Source of the DNA: Vreelandella olivaria
Lineage (GTDB): Bacteria > Pseudomonadota > Gammaproteobacteria > Pseudomonadales > Halomonadaceae
NCBI GenBank assembly: GCA_004295565.1
Contig: AP019416.1
Location: forward strand, 1 to 64,000
Length of the DNA: 64,000 bases
Direction of reading: 5' to 3'
This document shows positions 23,207-34,722 of this stretch, piece by piece. Positions within the stretch are counted from its first letter, which is position 1, and every line of letters begins with the position of its first letter. A program made the position numbers and the translations under genes. Below the pieces are notes generated by a model that saw nothing but the letters and a program-made list of their open reading frames with translations, did not search any database and was not told the origin of the DNA.

Positions 23207-24497
23207 ATGTCTTCACCTGCCTGGCCTCGGCTTGCCTACTCAGCAGCGCTGTATGCACTCTCGCCGCTGATTGGCTGGCGTATCTGGCGTGAGCAAGTAC
23301 CCACTTACTCACGCCTTCAACGGCTGGGTTTGCGCCTTCAGCCGCTTCCCCCAGCGCCACGCATTTGGCTGCACTGTGCCTCGGTGGGGAAGTACGCGCT
23401 GCGCGTCCGCTGATTGAGGGGCTATTAGCGGATTTTCCAGCCCATAGCCTGCTGCTCACCTCCATGACCGCGACCGGTGCAGGGCAGGCTCAAGCGCTCA
23501 TTAGCGAGCAACCCCAGCCGATCAGTCAAGACTTTCTCACCGCTTTCTGCCGCTGGACTTTCCAGGTGCTTCCAAACGTTTTATGCGCTGTATTGAACCC
23601 GAGCTTGCCATCCTGTTTGAAACCGAGCTGTGGCCTAATCTGATCCACGCCTGCCGACAGCAGGGTGTCTCCGTCGCGGTGGTAAACGGGCGCTTATCAC
23701 CGCGCGCTTTTAAGCGTTACCAACGTTTGCGCCCGCTAATGGCCAGTACCCTCGCTGAGATTAGCTGGCTCGCTGCAAAATCATCAGCAGACGCCGAACG
23801 CTTTAATACCCTCGGCTGCAGCACGGAGATCACCCGCGTCGTTGGGTCACTAAAATTTGAAATAGCTAGCCAAAATAAGCCCCTTGAAGAGGGTGAACAC
23901 TTACTCCAAGCGTGGGGAGGACGTCCGGTTTGGGTAGCGGGCTCCACCCGAGACGGCGAAGAAGCGCTACTGCTTAACGCCCATCGCCAACTGCTGAACC
24001 GTTTCCCTGATGCGCTGCTGGTACTCGTGCCCCGCCACCCCCAGCGCTTTGACGATGTCACCAAGCTTTGTCAAACCGAAGGCTGGATCCTAAGCCGACG
24101 TAGCCAGCAGCAGCTCGTGACGGCACAAACACAGGTCTACCTGGGGGATACGTTAGGTGAACTGGCCATGCTCTATGCAGCGGGCCGTGTGGCCTTTGTC
24201 GGGGGCAGCCTAGTGGCGCTGGGCGGACATAATATACTTGAACCGGCGGCGCTAGGCAGGCCGGTGCTTAGTGGCCCCTCGATTGAGAACTTCGCCGATG
24301 TGGCTGAACCGCTGCAAGCGGCAGGAGCGCTAACCCTGGTCGATACCCCGGAGGCCCTGGCAGACGCCGTAGCAGACTATTTCGCTAACCCTGAGCGCAC
24401 CCAGCGGGCCGGTCAAGCAGGGCGCGCGGTAATTGAGGCGCACAAAGGCGCACTTGACCGCACCCTGACAGGATTGGCTTCACTGCTGTCTGGTTAG
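23207..24497 (+). CDS. waaA: Kdo transferase (two frameshifts)
   Basis: WaaA (KdtA) transfers Kdo to lipid IVA at the inner membrane. A short hydrophobic N-terminus precedes WLHCASVGE, then ETELWPNLI, VAGSTRDGEEALLL, FVGGSLVALGGHNILEPAAL and RPVLSGPSIENFADV, all family hallmarks. One base is missing in the G run at 23386-23389 and one near 23526; repaired length is about 430 aa. The ATG at 23207 is preferred; an in-frame GTG at 23186 overlaps hldE. With KdkA present it is probably monofunctional, adding one Kdo; this is inference from other species. Confidence 0.92.
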
Positions 24498-24520
24498 CCC
24501 GTAACGTTATCTAAGAACCT

Positions 24521-25193
<673 letters not shown>

Positions 25194-25356
25194 AGTCAGC
25201 CTTATGAGTCAGAGGAGAGTTAGAGAAATGAGCAAGCGGCGCTAGTATAACGAGCTAAACGCTGGCTGCCGATGGAAACGCTGCTAGACGCCGCTATGGG
25301 TAATCTGCTACCAATAAAAGCTTTGTCCGTTCACGTTCTTCCCTTGGGATATCCGC

Positions 25357-26866
25357 ATGCTAGAAGCAACCGTCAAAAGATCCTCCAAGCCCGCGTTTAT
25401 GAAGCCGCTTGTGAGACCCCGATTTCCCCTGCACCCTTTTTGTCGCGTCGCTTTAATAACCAGATTTTGATTAAGCGCGAAGACCTACAACCGGTGTTTT
25501 CGTTCAAAATTCGCGGTGCCTACAACAAAATGGCGCAGCTCACCCAGGAACAAAAGATAAAGGCGTGATTGCTGCCTCCGCCGGTAATCACGCCCAAGGG
25601 CTGGCCATGGCTGCAAAGCTGATGGGGGTCAAAGCTGTCATTGTGATGCCGCGGATCACGCCGGATATCAAAGTACAGGCGGTGCGCGCCCGGGCGCCAA
25701 GGTCATCCTCAAAGGGATGCTTTCGCCGCTGCCGTCGAGCATGCTCAAGAGCTGATCAAAGAGCACGGCTACACCTACATTCCGCCGTTTGACGATATCG
25801 ACGTGGTGGCCGGTCAAGGTACCATCGGCGTGGAAATTCTGCGCCAACACGCTGGTCGCTTAGACGCCATCTTCGTACCAGTCGGCGGCGGTGGATTAAT
25901 CGCAGGTATCGCGGCCTATGTGAAGTACCTGCGCCCGGATATCAAAGTTATTGGCGTTGAGGCCGAAGACAGCGCTTGCCTTAAAGCCGCTTTAGAGGCG
26001 GGTGAGCGCGTGGTACTCGACCAAGTGGGCGTATTTGCCGAGGGTGTCGCGGTCGCGCAGATTGGCGAGGTGCCGTTTTCGCTGGTCAAAGACCTGCTCG
26101 ACGGCGTTATTACCGTCAATACCGATGAAATGTGCGCAGCGGTGAAAGATATTTTTGAAGATACGCGAGCGGTGGCGGAAACCTCCGGCGCGCTATCGCT
26201 GGCGGGGCTGAAAAAATATATCCAGCAGACCGGTGCCGAAGGCGAGACGCTGATCTGCATTAATTCCGGGGCCAATACCAACTTTGATCGTTTGCAGCAC
26301 ATCGCCGAGCGCACGGAGCTAGGCGAACAGCGCGAAGCAATTCTGGCGGTGACCATTGCCGAGAAACCCGGCAGCTTTAAAAGTTTTGCCGCACACTAGG
26401 CAAACGGATGGTCACTGAATTTAGCTATCGCTATGCCGATAGCAACGAAGCACATATTTACGTGGGCGTTCAGGGTGAAGCCCGGTGGCGAGGATCGCCA
26501 GGCAGTGATCGACAAACTGCGTGAAAGCGGCTACCAAGTGGAAGATCTGACCGAAAATGAGTTGGCGAAGCTGCATATTCGCCACCTAAGCGGCGGCCGC
26601 CCCAGTGAACGGTTTGAAGAAGAAGTCTACCGTTTTGAGTTCCCAGAGCGCCCCGGTGCGCTGATGAACTTTTGACGCAGCTGCCCCACGACTGGAATAT
26701 CTCACTGTTTCACTATCGCAATCATGGCGCTGCCTATGGCCGGGTATTAGTGGGTATGCAAGTCCCCAACGGTGACCGCACCCATGTGGCGGAGTATTTA
26801 GATGCCATCGGTTACCGTTACTGGCGCGAGAGCGATAATCCAGCTTATCGACTGTTTATGGCGTAA
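25357..26866 (+). CDS. ilvA: Threonine ammonia-lyase, biosynthetic (seven frameshifts)
   Basis: IlvA is the PLP enzyme that deaminates threonine to 2-oxobutyrate, the first step to isoleucine. The catalytic domain shows [20 protein letters not shown] with the PLP lysine, [19 protein letters not shown] and [14 protein letters not shown]. Two ACT-like regulatory domains follow ([29 protein letters not shown]), which bind isoleucine in this family. Frame breaks lie near 25377, 25555, 25695, 25715, 26385, 26472 (extra G) and 26674, the densest in the window. The ATG at 25357 is chosen because [18 protein letters not shown] follows once one A is restored. Repaired length is about 504 aa, against 514 in E. 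coli. Confidence 0.93.
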
Positions 26867-27004
26867 TCGTTCACTAGTGTATGTAAGTGCTTGCTCACCT
26901 TAAAAGTCAGAGCTGCTAGTAACGCAACGTAACTTAATCCTTAGAAATGAGGCTAAAAATGCCGCTAAACCAGTTGTCAATGATGGCCTTATAGCTCTAT
27001 AGTC

Positions 27005-27199
27005 GTGAGCGAAATTAAGCAAATTCGCCATCCTTTAGAAAACATCAAAGAGTGGCGGGTTTGGCACATTCGGCAACAATATAGGTGTTGGAGAAGCGGC
27101 ATGCGGCGGAAGAAGCCTGATATGGTAATGGCGTTGATGGTGGTGTTTGCATTAGGGGTGCTTGCTACCGGTTATGCGCAGGCGTTATCGGGAAGCTAA
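27005..27199 (+). CDS. Small single-pass membrane protein, unknown
   Basis: An intact 64-aa frame that I do not recognise. The first 38 residues are polar and strongly basic (RHPLENIKEWRVWHIRQQYR), followed by one hydrophobic helix (VMALMVVFALGVLATGYA) and a short tail. The GTG start at 27005 has no clear ribosome binding site. A terminator follows at 27254, which supports a transcribed gene. The positive-inside rule would put the N-terminus in the cytoplasm. Confidence 0.5.
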   Translation: MSEIKQIRHPLENIKEWRVWHIRQQYRCWRSGMRRKKPDMVMALMVVFALGVLATGYAQALSGS

Positions 27200-27253
27200 A
27201 CCCTGCTGGTTGGCCACTATACGTTAGCACCGATAAGGTGACAGATATCAGAC

Positions 27254-27289
27254 AAAAGGGGCTGATCCTTTATTGGGTCGGCCCTTTTT
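27254..27289 (+). terminator. Rho-independent terminator
   Basis: GGGCTGATCC pairs with GGGTCGGCCC with two G-U pairs and one bulge, flanked by AAAA and TTTTT. It follows the small ORF and may also serve fau on the other strand, whose stop is at 27328. Confidence 0.7.
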
Positions 27290-27327
27290 ATGGTCAGTTT
27301 TAAGTTTGTGGCCAGTTTTTAAGAAAA

Positions 27328-27940
27328 CTACTGACGGCGAAAGCAACCTTGGTCACTGACGACGACCTGTAAGGGCACATCCCAGGGTTCCACAGGCAGC
27401 GAAGCCACTTGCTGGCAGGCATGGGCGACGCCAATCAAGGTAGGTGACGGGCCGGGCCGATGCATAAATGCTAAGCTGCGATCATAAAATCCTCCCCCAT
27501 CCCCATGCGGTTAGCGTTAGCATCAAACCCGACTAGCGGCACAATCAGCGTATCCAGTGCCCAGGTCGGTAGCCGATTACGTCGCTGGGCGCTGAATCGC
27601 ACATCAGGCTCCCAAATACCAAAACGGTTTTTCACCATGGGTGTGTCAGGGCGGTAGGCTACAAACCACAGGCGATTAGCGCTAAATGGGCGCAAAACCG
27701 GCAGATAAATATCGACATTACGTTGACGCAGCCAGGGAAGTAGCGGCGTAGGGTCAATTTCACCGTTGACAGGCAGATAAAGACTTAAGCGTCGTGCGCG
27801 ACGAACTTCAGGTAGGGATTTCAATTGCTTGCACAAGCGCTGAGCCGCAAGGCGCTGTTCATGCTGAGAAAGGGCTCGGCGTTGATGACGTAAAAACGGC
27901 GCAGTGCGCGCTTATCGACGTCCCGATGGAGGCTTTCCAT
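27328..27940 (-). CDS. fau: 5-formyltetrahydrofolate cyclo-ligase (two frameshifts)
   Basis: This enzyme (YgfA) converts 5-formyl-THF to methenyl-THF using ATP. The N-terminus MESLHRDVDKRALRRFLRHQ, SLYLPVNGEIDPTPLLPWL, KNRFGIWEP, LDTLIVPLVGFDANANRMG and, after restoring one base at 27494-27498, the hallmark GMGGGFYDRSL are all typical. A second base is missing at 27892-27896. Repaired length is 204 aa. It lies directly downstream of the 6S RNA gene, the conserved ssrS-fau arrangement of Gammaproteobacteria. Confidence 0.92.
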
Positions 27941-27968
27941 GCAGATGGTCTCTCATACCCTATAGATT

Positions 27969-28152
27969 GGGTGTTCTCCAGAGTGCCGCTGTCATTCTGG
28001 CCCTGAACCTACTGGTTCAGGTGGGTGGCCGCAGCCAGACCGTCAGGCTTTCCGACGCACGGACATGCACACGGGCCTGGCTAGCATTTGGCCCCCTGGG
28101 TATTACGCATAGGCTCGAGGGACTATAACGACTGGCGTACACCCCAGAGAAC
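27969..28152 (-). ncRNA. ssrS: 6S RNA
   Basis: 6S RNA mimics an open promoter and binds sigma-70 RNA polymerase in stationary phase. The minus strand reads from GGTTCTCTGG at the 5' end to CTCTGGAGAACACC at the 3' end, which close a terminal stem, and contains CACCTGAACCAGTAGGTTCAGG, whose E. coli counterpart is the CCTTGAACCAAGGGTTCAAGG hairpin. Length is about 184 nt, as in E. coli. Position directly upstream of fau is conserved. Exact ends are estimated. Confidence 0.88.
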
Positions 28153-28158
28153 CCCGCC

Positions 28159-28186
28159 ATCCTAACAGAGCGACGGCCAATGCCAA
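28159..28186 (-). promoter_or_regulatory. Predicted sigma-70 promoter of 6S RNA
   Basis: On the minus strand TTGGCA (28181-28186) and TAGGAT (28159-28164) are separated by 16 bp, placing a start about 7 bases downstream, at the expected 5' end of the 6S RNA. Confidence 0.6.
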
Positions 28187-28226
28187 AGTGTCGGGTTAAA
28201 CGTTCGCAGAGCTTTCAGACAACGCG

Positions 28227-28526
28227 TTAGGGCTGGCGTGTTTTGGCCAACGCCTTTTCAAGGCGGTCATTTAATCGGTTAAGGTTCTCTTCACCGGCAC
28301 GGTGTTCATCCATGGCTTCAAGCAGCTCGTGGGTGATATTGAGCGCCGCCATAATGGCCACTCGTTCGCTGCCGAGAACGCTGCTTTGGGCATTGATACC
28401 CTGCATGGCACGGTCTAAATAGCGTGCTGCGCGGTCAAGTTTGGCTTCTTCGCCCGTGTCGCAGGCAATGATATAGCCGCGCCCTAACAGGGTTATTTCT
28501 TTGGTTGGCCGCTTGGCGTTACTCAT
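28227..28526 (-). CDS. zapA: Cell division protein ZapA
   Basis: ZapA binds FtsZ and stabilises the Z ring. The 99-aa protein has KEITLLGRGYIIACDTGEEA, a globular head typical of ZapA, then a C-terminal coiled coil (RLNDRLEKALAKT). The ATG at 28526 is preferred over an upstream in-frame ATG because MSNAKRPTKEITLLG matches the family N-terminus. It is divergent from ygfB and upstream of the 6S RNA, a common arrangement. Confidence 0.9.
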   Translation of the reverse strand: MSNAKRPTKEITLLGRGYIIACDTGEEAKLDRAARYLDRAMQGINAQSSVLGSERVAIMAALNITHELLEAMDEHRAGEENLNRLNDRLEKALAKTRQP

Positions 28527-28708
28527 CAAAGACTCCAGCACGGGCCAGCAAGGCGCCCAATGCGTTAACATCACAGCATAGGAAGATATAGGTGTCGCTC
28601 ACTATAAGAGAGGCGCTTGTGCGCGGTCAACGCGCGGCGAGTGCATCTCGTACCATTGACGCCACCCTATCCATCACACGCCCAGTGAATACGAGGTTAT
28701 TAAATACT

Positions 28709-29287
28709 ATGTCATTGATTGATGAGCGTCAGGACTTCTCCGATGTCGCAGATGTCTTTCTTCTCCATGGCAGCATGCAGTCACCAGCGTTTTTGGATGG
28801 CCGCTTATGTGCACTACTGGCGCTACGCGATGTGAATGCAGAGGCATGGTTGGACGAAGTCTGCCAGAGCCTTGGCGTTGAGCAGCCCCGGGATCAAGCA
28901 AGCGCCGAGCGGCTATTAGGCTGGCGGCGGCAAACCGTAGAGGCGCTCAGCGCTAGCGACCTGGACTATTCGCCGCTGCTACCCGACGAGTTGTTCTCCC
29001 TGGGTGAGCAGGCGCAGGGTCTGAAAGAGTGGACGCTGGGCTTTATTGAGGTAGTTGATGAAGTAGCCGACAACGAGCTGCGCGAGCGCTGGTCTCAGTC
29101 GCTCCGTGAGGCGATTGATGACTTGCAGGCGCTGGGCCGGATAGATACCGATATTGACGACAGCCCCGAAAACGAAAACGATCTGTTTGCGCTTACCGAG
29201 CATGCCCGTATGGCCGCAATGATGCTGTATACCGAGCAGCACCCAGGGATGCCACAAGTCGAACAAACCGACGCGCCTGTTCATTAA
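28709..29287 (+). CDS. ygfB: UPF0149 family protein YgfB
   Basis: YgfB is a conserved all-helical protein next to pepP in many Gammaproteobacteria; in Pseudomonas it has been linked to beta-lactam resistance regulation. The 192-aa protein shows SPAFLDGRLCALLA, EQAQGLKEWTLGFIEVV and LTEHARMAAMMLY, typical of the family. The ATG at 28709 gives the family length. It heads the ygfB-pepP-ubiH-ubiI group. Confidence 0.88.
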   Translation: MSLIDERQDFSDVADVFLLHGSMQSPAFLDGRLCALLALRDVNAEAWLDEVCQSLGVEQPRDQASAERLLGWRRQTVEALSASDLDYSPLLPDELFSLGEQAQGLKEWTLGFIEVVDEVADNELRERWSQSLREAIDDLQALGRIDTDIDDSPENENDLFALTEHARMAAMMLYTEQHPGMPQVEQTDAPVH

Positions 29288-29323
29288 TCGCCTCTGTCTG
29301 AACCTCTATGCTAGGAGCCTCTA

Positions 29324-30694
29324 TGCGGCCCGAAATGTTACCTCGCCCCCTGCGATCAGCGTGGCCGAGTATCGCCAGCGCCGTGACGCCTTAATGGCCC
29401 AACTGCCGGATAACGCAGCGGTGGTGCTGCCCGGCGCCGGGCTGATGACGCGTTCACGGGATAGTGAATTTGCCTTCCGCCAGAATAGTGATTTTTACTA
29501 CCTGACCGGCATCCGCGAACCGGATGCGCTGCTGGTGCTGCTTCCAGGGCGCGCTGAAGGTGAAAGCGTGGTGTTCTGCCAGGATCGCGACCCCACCATG
29601 GAAGCTTGGACAGGGCGCCGTTTGGGCGCCGAAGGCGTGGTCGCTGAATACGGCATTGATCAGGCGTTTGAAAACGCAGTACGCGATGAGCGGCTGAGCG
29701 AATTGTTGACAGGTCGCGAGCTGCTTTATCTGCCGCTAGACAACGCCGAGGCCGTCAGCATGGCAGAAGATGCGTTACAGGAAGCCCAGGCTGGGCTTAG
29801 ACGCGGTCGGCCGCCGCTAAAAGGTTGGCTGGATGTTAGCCCGTTGATTCACGCCATGCGGCTAATCAAAAGCGACGCTGAAATTGCCCTGCTCAGACAT
29901 GCAGCGCTGATATCTGCCCATGCTCACCGGCGCGCCATGCAGGTGGCGCGCCCAGGGCTGAGTGAATTTCAGCTCCAGGCCGAGTTAGAGCATGAGTTTG
30001 TTTGGCATGGGGCCAGTGGCCCTGCCTACAGTACGATTGTAGGTAGCGGAGCCAACGCCTGCGTACTGCACTATATTGAAAATAGGGCGCCGCTGAGTGA
30101 CAACGGCTTGGTGCTCATCGATGCGGGGGCCGAGTTTGAGTTGTACGCTGGTGATATCACTCGCACATTCCCGGTCTCAGGGCGGTTTAGTGATGCCCAG
30201 CGAGCGCTCTACCAAGTAGTGCTCCATGCCCAGCAGCGTGCTGTTAGCGCTGTCAGCCGGGGGCTACTCTGGCTGATATACATCAGGGCGTGGTGTATGA
30301 CTTAACCGCCGGGCTGATTGAGCTTGGCCTGCTGGAAGGCGAGGTTCAGGCGCGCATCGATGACGAGAGCTATCGGCGCTTCTACCTGCACTCGACGTCA
30401 CACTGGTTGGGGCTTGACGTGCACGATGTCGGTACCTACCGGCTGGATGAGCAAACACCTCGGCCACTGGTCGCAGGCATGGTGCTCACCGTAGAGCCCG
30501 GCCTATATATCCCTAGCGATGACGATATTCCTGACGCCTATCAGGGTATTGGTATTCGTATTGAAGACAATGTGGTCGTCACAAATGAGGGTCATGAAGT
30601 CCTGACTGCAGATGTGCCTAAGCAGGTCGTCGAAATCGAGGCATTGATGGCTAAAAGTAACCACTCCTCAATGTCTGCAGTGGCCTTTATGTAA
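29324..30694 (+). CDS. pepP: Xaa-Pro aminopeptidase (two frameshifts)
   Basis: PepP removes N-terminal residues preceding proline, using two Mn ions. The N-terminal creatinase-like domain shows QNSDFYYLTGIREPDALLVL; metal ligands are visible in LIDAGAEFELYAGDITRTFP, HWLGLDVHDVG, VLTVEPGLYI and GIGIRIEDN. One base is missing near 30257, and the frame also shifts near 29340-29360. The start is set at ATG 29324 because AGGAG lies just upstream and no good start is in frame beyond the shift except GTG 29361. Length is about 456 aa. ubiH follows. Confidence 0.92.
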
Positions 30695-30754
30695 ATTACG
30701 TTACGAAATTATTGTTGCCTCTTTATGAGGTTGTGTCGCGGTCGGGAGAAGCCA

Positions 30755-31978
30755 ATGCAGCAGTCTAATCATGCGGTTAAAGGAGCGCTGACCCATGACA
30801 TTGTGATCGTGGGCGGCGGACTGGTAGGCGCCAGCTTAGGTTGCGCCCTGGCACCGCTGATTGAGCGCTATGGCTGGCGTGTGGCAATCATTGAATCGGC
30901 GCCTGTGGCTGTTCAGCCGCAGGCCACTACCTGGCAGCCCAGTTTTGATGCCCGGGCCAGTGCGATTGCAGAAGGTTCAGCCCAGCGCTTCCAGCAGTTG
31001 GGTGTGGGAGGCAATGCGCGACGAGGCCACGCCCATCAAGCGCATTCATATCAGTGAACGTGGCCGCTTAGGCGCGACACGGCTGAGTGCTGACGAGCTG
31101 GGCGTCGCCGCGCTGGGGCATGTTATTCCCAATTCGTGGATGGGGCGGGTACTTCACCAACGGCTTGCCCAACTGCCATTGGAGTGGCACTGCCCGGCAA
31201 AAGTCGAACAGCTTACGCCTGTGGCCGGTGGGCATCATCTTCAGCTCTCAGACGGTAGCCAGATAACCGCAGGGCTAACGGTATTGGCCGATGGAGGGCG
31301 CTCCGGGCTCAAGGAGCAGCTAGGCATTGGCAGTCGCCGTGAATCATACGAGCAAACAGCACTGATCGCCCACGTGGGGTAAGCCAGCCACACCTTGGCG
31401 TCGCTTATGAGCGCTTTACTTCCCACACCAATGGCGCTGTTGCCCTCCCCAGCCAGGCCATGGAGCTAATCTGGACGCATCCCAGTGGTAGCGAACAAGC
31501 GCGTATGGCACTTCCCGAGCGTGAATTCTTGCTGCAACTTCAGCGGGCGTTTGGCGACCGAGTGGGTCGCTTTACCCGGGTGGGCACCCGACACGCCTAC
31601 CCGCTTTCACTGGTCACCGCTGAAGAACCGGTGCGACCAGGGCTGGCAGTATTAGGCAACGCGGCCCACGCCTTGCATCCGGTCGCGGGGCAGGGGTTTA
31701 ACCTGGCGCTGCGCGGGGTGATGGATCTTGTCGAAGCGCTGGAGCAGGGCGAACAGGCCAAGCGGCCGTTAGGTGATATGACCACGCTGCAAGCCTTTGA
31801 AAAGCAGCGCTCCCGAGATCGCGCCAATGTGATTCGCTTTAGCGACGGCCTGGTGCGGTTGTTTGGGCTCTCCTTCCCGCTGTTGCCTCATGCCCGCGCT
31901 GCGGGGTTAATTGGCCTGAATCTGGTGGGGCCGCTGCGGCGAGGGCTGGCTCGACGCGCCATGGGTTTGGAACGCTAA
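30755..31978 (+). CDS. ubiH: 2-octaprenyl-6-methoxyphenol hydroxylase (two frameshifts)
   Basis: UbiH is a flavin monooxygenase of ubiquinone synthesis. FAD-binding IVGGGLVGASLGCALAPL is near residue 18, the DG motif LTVLADGGRSGLKE in the middle, and GNAAHALHPVAGQGFNLALR near the C-terminus. The frame shifts at 31001-31010, probably by loss of TG, since LGVWEAMRDEA is the family reading, and by loss of one G at 31376-31379. Length is about 408 aa. It lies between pepP and ubiI. Confidence 0.9.
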
Positions 31979-32012
31979 CGCTTATGGCCACTACAAAAGG
32001 AACGCTATAGAT

Positions 32013-33260
32013 ATGAGCTCATCATCAGCGACGCCGTCGGTGGAAAGTTTTGAGGCGGTCATTGTCGGCGGCGGTATGGTTGGCACCGCGCTATGCGCTC
32101 TGCTAGCTCAAGCGGGTATGCGGGTGGCGCTGGTGGAGGCTCAGCCTGCGCCGCTCAGTCTCGAAAGTGCTATTAATAAGCTGCCCAACCCACGAGTAAG
32201 CGCGCTGACACCCGTCTCCCAGCGTTTGCTGACGCATCTAGGTGCCTGGCCTGCCATGCAAAAAACGCGGGTCACGCCTTATAAAGGTATGCACGTATGG
32301 GATGCCGAAGGGAGTGGTGAGATCGCTTTTTCCGCGGATGAGGCGGGAGTGGCAGTACTTGGACATATTGTTGAGAATACGGTCACGCTAGCCGCACTGA
32401 ATAATCACGTGATTGGCGATTCCAACGTCACCACCTATTTTGGCGTTCGCCTGCAGGCACTGCAACGTAGCAGTGGCAGCAGGCTGGTACTGGATGATGG
32501 CCGCCAACTCCATTCGCCATTAATAGTGGCTGCTGATGGCGCCCGCTCGGTGCTGCGGGAAATGGCGGGTATTGATGTGGCCAGTGACGATATGCAGCAG
32601 GAGGCTGTGGTAACGACAGTGCAGTGTGCGAAACCCCATGGCGGCATAGCGCGGCAAGCATTTATCGATGGCCGCCCATTGGCGTTCCTGCCTTTAACCG
32701 TGGAAGGTAATGATCATTACTGCTCCATCGTATGGTCGACCACGCCTGAGCATGCCGCTGAGCTTAGTGAATTGCCCCGTGAAGCCCTTGGGGAGGCACT
32801 GGGTAAAGCCTTTGGCCACCGCCTAGGTGAGGTCACGGTCTGCGATAAGGCCCATCGTTTCCCTTTTGGTACAGCGCCATGCCTGCCACTATGTGCAGCC
32901 GCATTTCGCATTGGTCGGGGATGCTGCCCACAGTATCCATCCGCTGGCGGGCCAGGGGGTTAATTTAGGGCTAATGGATGCGGCGGTGCTGGCGGAAGAA
33001 GTGGTGCATGCCTGGCAGCGCGGCGCGCCTTGGGAGAGTTAAGCACCTTACGGCGCTATGAGCGTCGTCGGCGTTTTGATAACAGCGCCATGCTGGGGCT
33101 AATGAAGGGGTTTAAAGTACTGTTTGGTAGCCATGACCCAGCGCTTACCCTGGCGCGTAATTTGGGGATGAGCGGAATGAATCAGTGGGTGCCATTAAAG
33201 CGGGTATTGATGCGGCAGGCGACCGGAGAGCGCGGCCGCCTGCCTCTCAGTTGTTGCTAA
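32013..33260 (+). CDS. ubiI: Ubiquinone C5-hydroxylase-type FAD monooxygenase (two frameshifts)
   Basis: UbiI (VisC) is the paralogue of UbiH acting at C5 of the ubiquinone ring. It shows [50 protein letters not shown] and the FAD motif [20 protein letters not shown]. There is one extra T at 32874-32877 and one missing T near 33030. Repaired length is 415 aa. Third in the pepP-ubiH-ubiI group; only 12 bp separate its stop from the convergent ctpA stop. Confidence 0.9.
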
Positions 33261-33272
33261 AGCAGGTTGTCG

Positions 33273-34588
33273 TTAGCGTCGCTGTCGATCAACGACGTTG
33301 AGCGCTTTAAGCAGATTAAGCGCCTCGCTGAGCTGGTAATCATTGAGTAGCCGCTCGGCCATTTCCTGACGATCCCGGGGCGCCTGCTGTGAGCTTAGGT
33401 GCCCTTCAAGGTCGGCCTCGCGAATTTCACGCCGGCTCTCGGCTACTTTCTAAACGGCCGCGCACTACATCCACGTCGGGCTCGATGCCTTGGGCCTGAA
33501 TAGAGCGCCCGTTGGGGTGTAGTAGAGCGCGGTGGTGAGTTTGAGCCCTTCGCCATTGCCTAATGGCATAATCTGCTGCACCGACCCCTTACCAAAACTA
33601 TCGGTGCCCATAATCACGCCGCGGCGCTGATCCTGGAGCGCGCCAGCGACAATTTCCGCTGCTGACGCACTGCCGCCGTTGATCAGCACTACCAATGGAA
33701 CATCGGCAGCGGGCGTGTTGGGTGAGGCCGAGAATGACATCTCAGTATCCGAGAGGCGCCCTTCGGTATACACAATCAAACCTTCATCCAGGAACAGATC
33801 GGCAATGCCGACGGCGGCCTGTAGCACCCCGCCGGGGTTATTACGTAAATCGAGTATCAACCCTTCCAGAGGTTGTTCGCGGCTCATGCGCTCAAGCGCC
33901 TCCCGGGCCTGCTCTGGTGTGCGCGATTGGAATTGGCTAACGCGCAGGTAGCCGTAACCGGGCTCGAGCAGCTCATGTTTAACGCTTTCGCTGCGAATAA
34001 TTTCCCGGGTCAGGGTGAATTCCCGCGGCGAATCTTCGCCTGAACGCAGTATGCTAATACGCAGATCGGTACCCGGCTCGCCGCGCATTAGGGTCACCGC
34101 TTCTTGTAGAGACATGCTGTCGGTGGGAGTGCCGTCAATGGCGACGATAATATCGCGCGAAAGCAACCCGGCGCGGGAGGCGGGAGTGTCATCGATAGGC
34201 GTAATCACCATGAGCTGACCATTCTCGGTGCCTACCTCGATACCGATGCCGCCAAATTCGCCCTGAGTCGACTCACGCAGGCTCTGGTACTCCTCCTCAT
34301 CCAAATAGGCGGAGTGAGGGTCGAGCTCACTGAGCATGCCGCGCATAGCGTTACGTAGCAGCGTGCTGTCATCGACTTCCTCAACATAGGCACGCTTAAT
34401 ACGCTCAAACACTTCGGCGAAGGTTTGAATATCTTCCAGGGGTAGCTGGTCGTAGGATGGCTCACCGCCGCCCCGCTACCGGCTGGTTGGGCGAGCAGCG
34501 GTAGCGGGGCCGACAGTAAAGCAATCGGCAGCAGGGTAGCCAAGAAGCGCTTGGCGGGGGCTGATACCCCGGTAACAGATAGCGTCAT
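33273..34588 (-). CDS. ctpA: Carboxy-terminal processing protease, S41 family (three frameshifts)
   Basis: A periplasmic serine protease with an N-terminal signal sequence (FLATLLPIALLSAPLPLLAQ), a PDZ domain (GIGIEVGTENGQLMVITPID) and the S41 core with the Ser-Lys dyad: Ser in INGGSASAAEIVAGAL and Lys in GTDSFGKGSVQQI. YYTPNGRSIQAQGIEPDV is the usual end of the core. Frame breaks are at 34465-34468, 33514-33517 and 33447-33449 (extra base). Repaired length is about 438 aa. It follows envC in the gpmI-envC-ctpA order common in proteobacteria. Confidence 0.9.
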
Positions 34589-34722
34589 GCAGACTCCGCA
34601 GGGCGATAGGTGGCGTCAGTGTGCGTCACCCATTAGTTGGAACATAAGTTTGTAATAACAATAAACGCTGAGACATTAATCATGCATAGTAGTGCACATG
34701 CATCGTAGTGCAGCTTATCCCG

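Noticed and set aside
25194-25356. Isoleucine leader attenuator before ilvA
   Set aside because: No Ile-rich leader peptide or alternative hairpins could be seen.
25668-25850. Translational programmed frameshifting in ilvA and other genes
   Set aside because: There are too many breaks, no slippery heptamers with downstream structures, and no family precedent.
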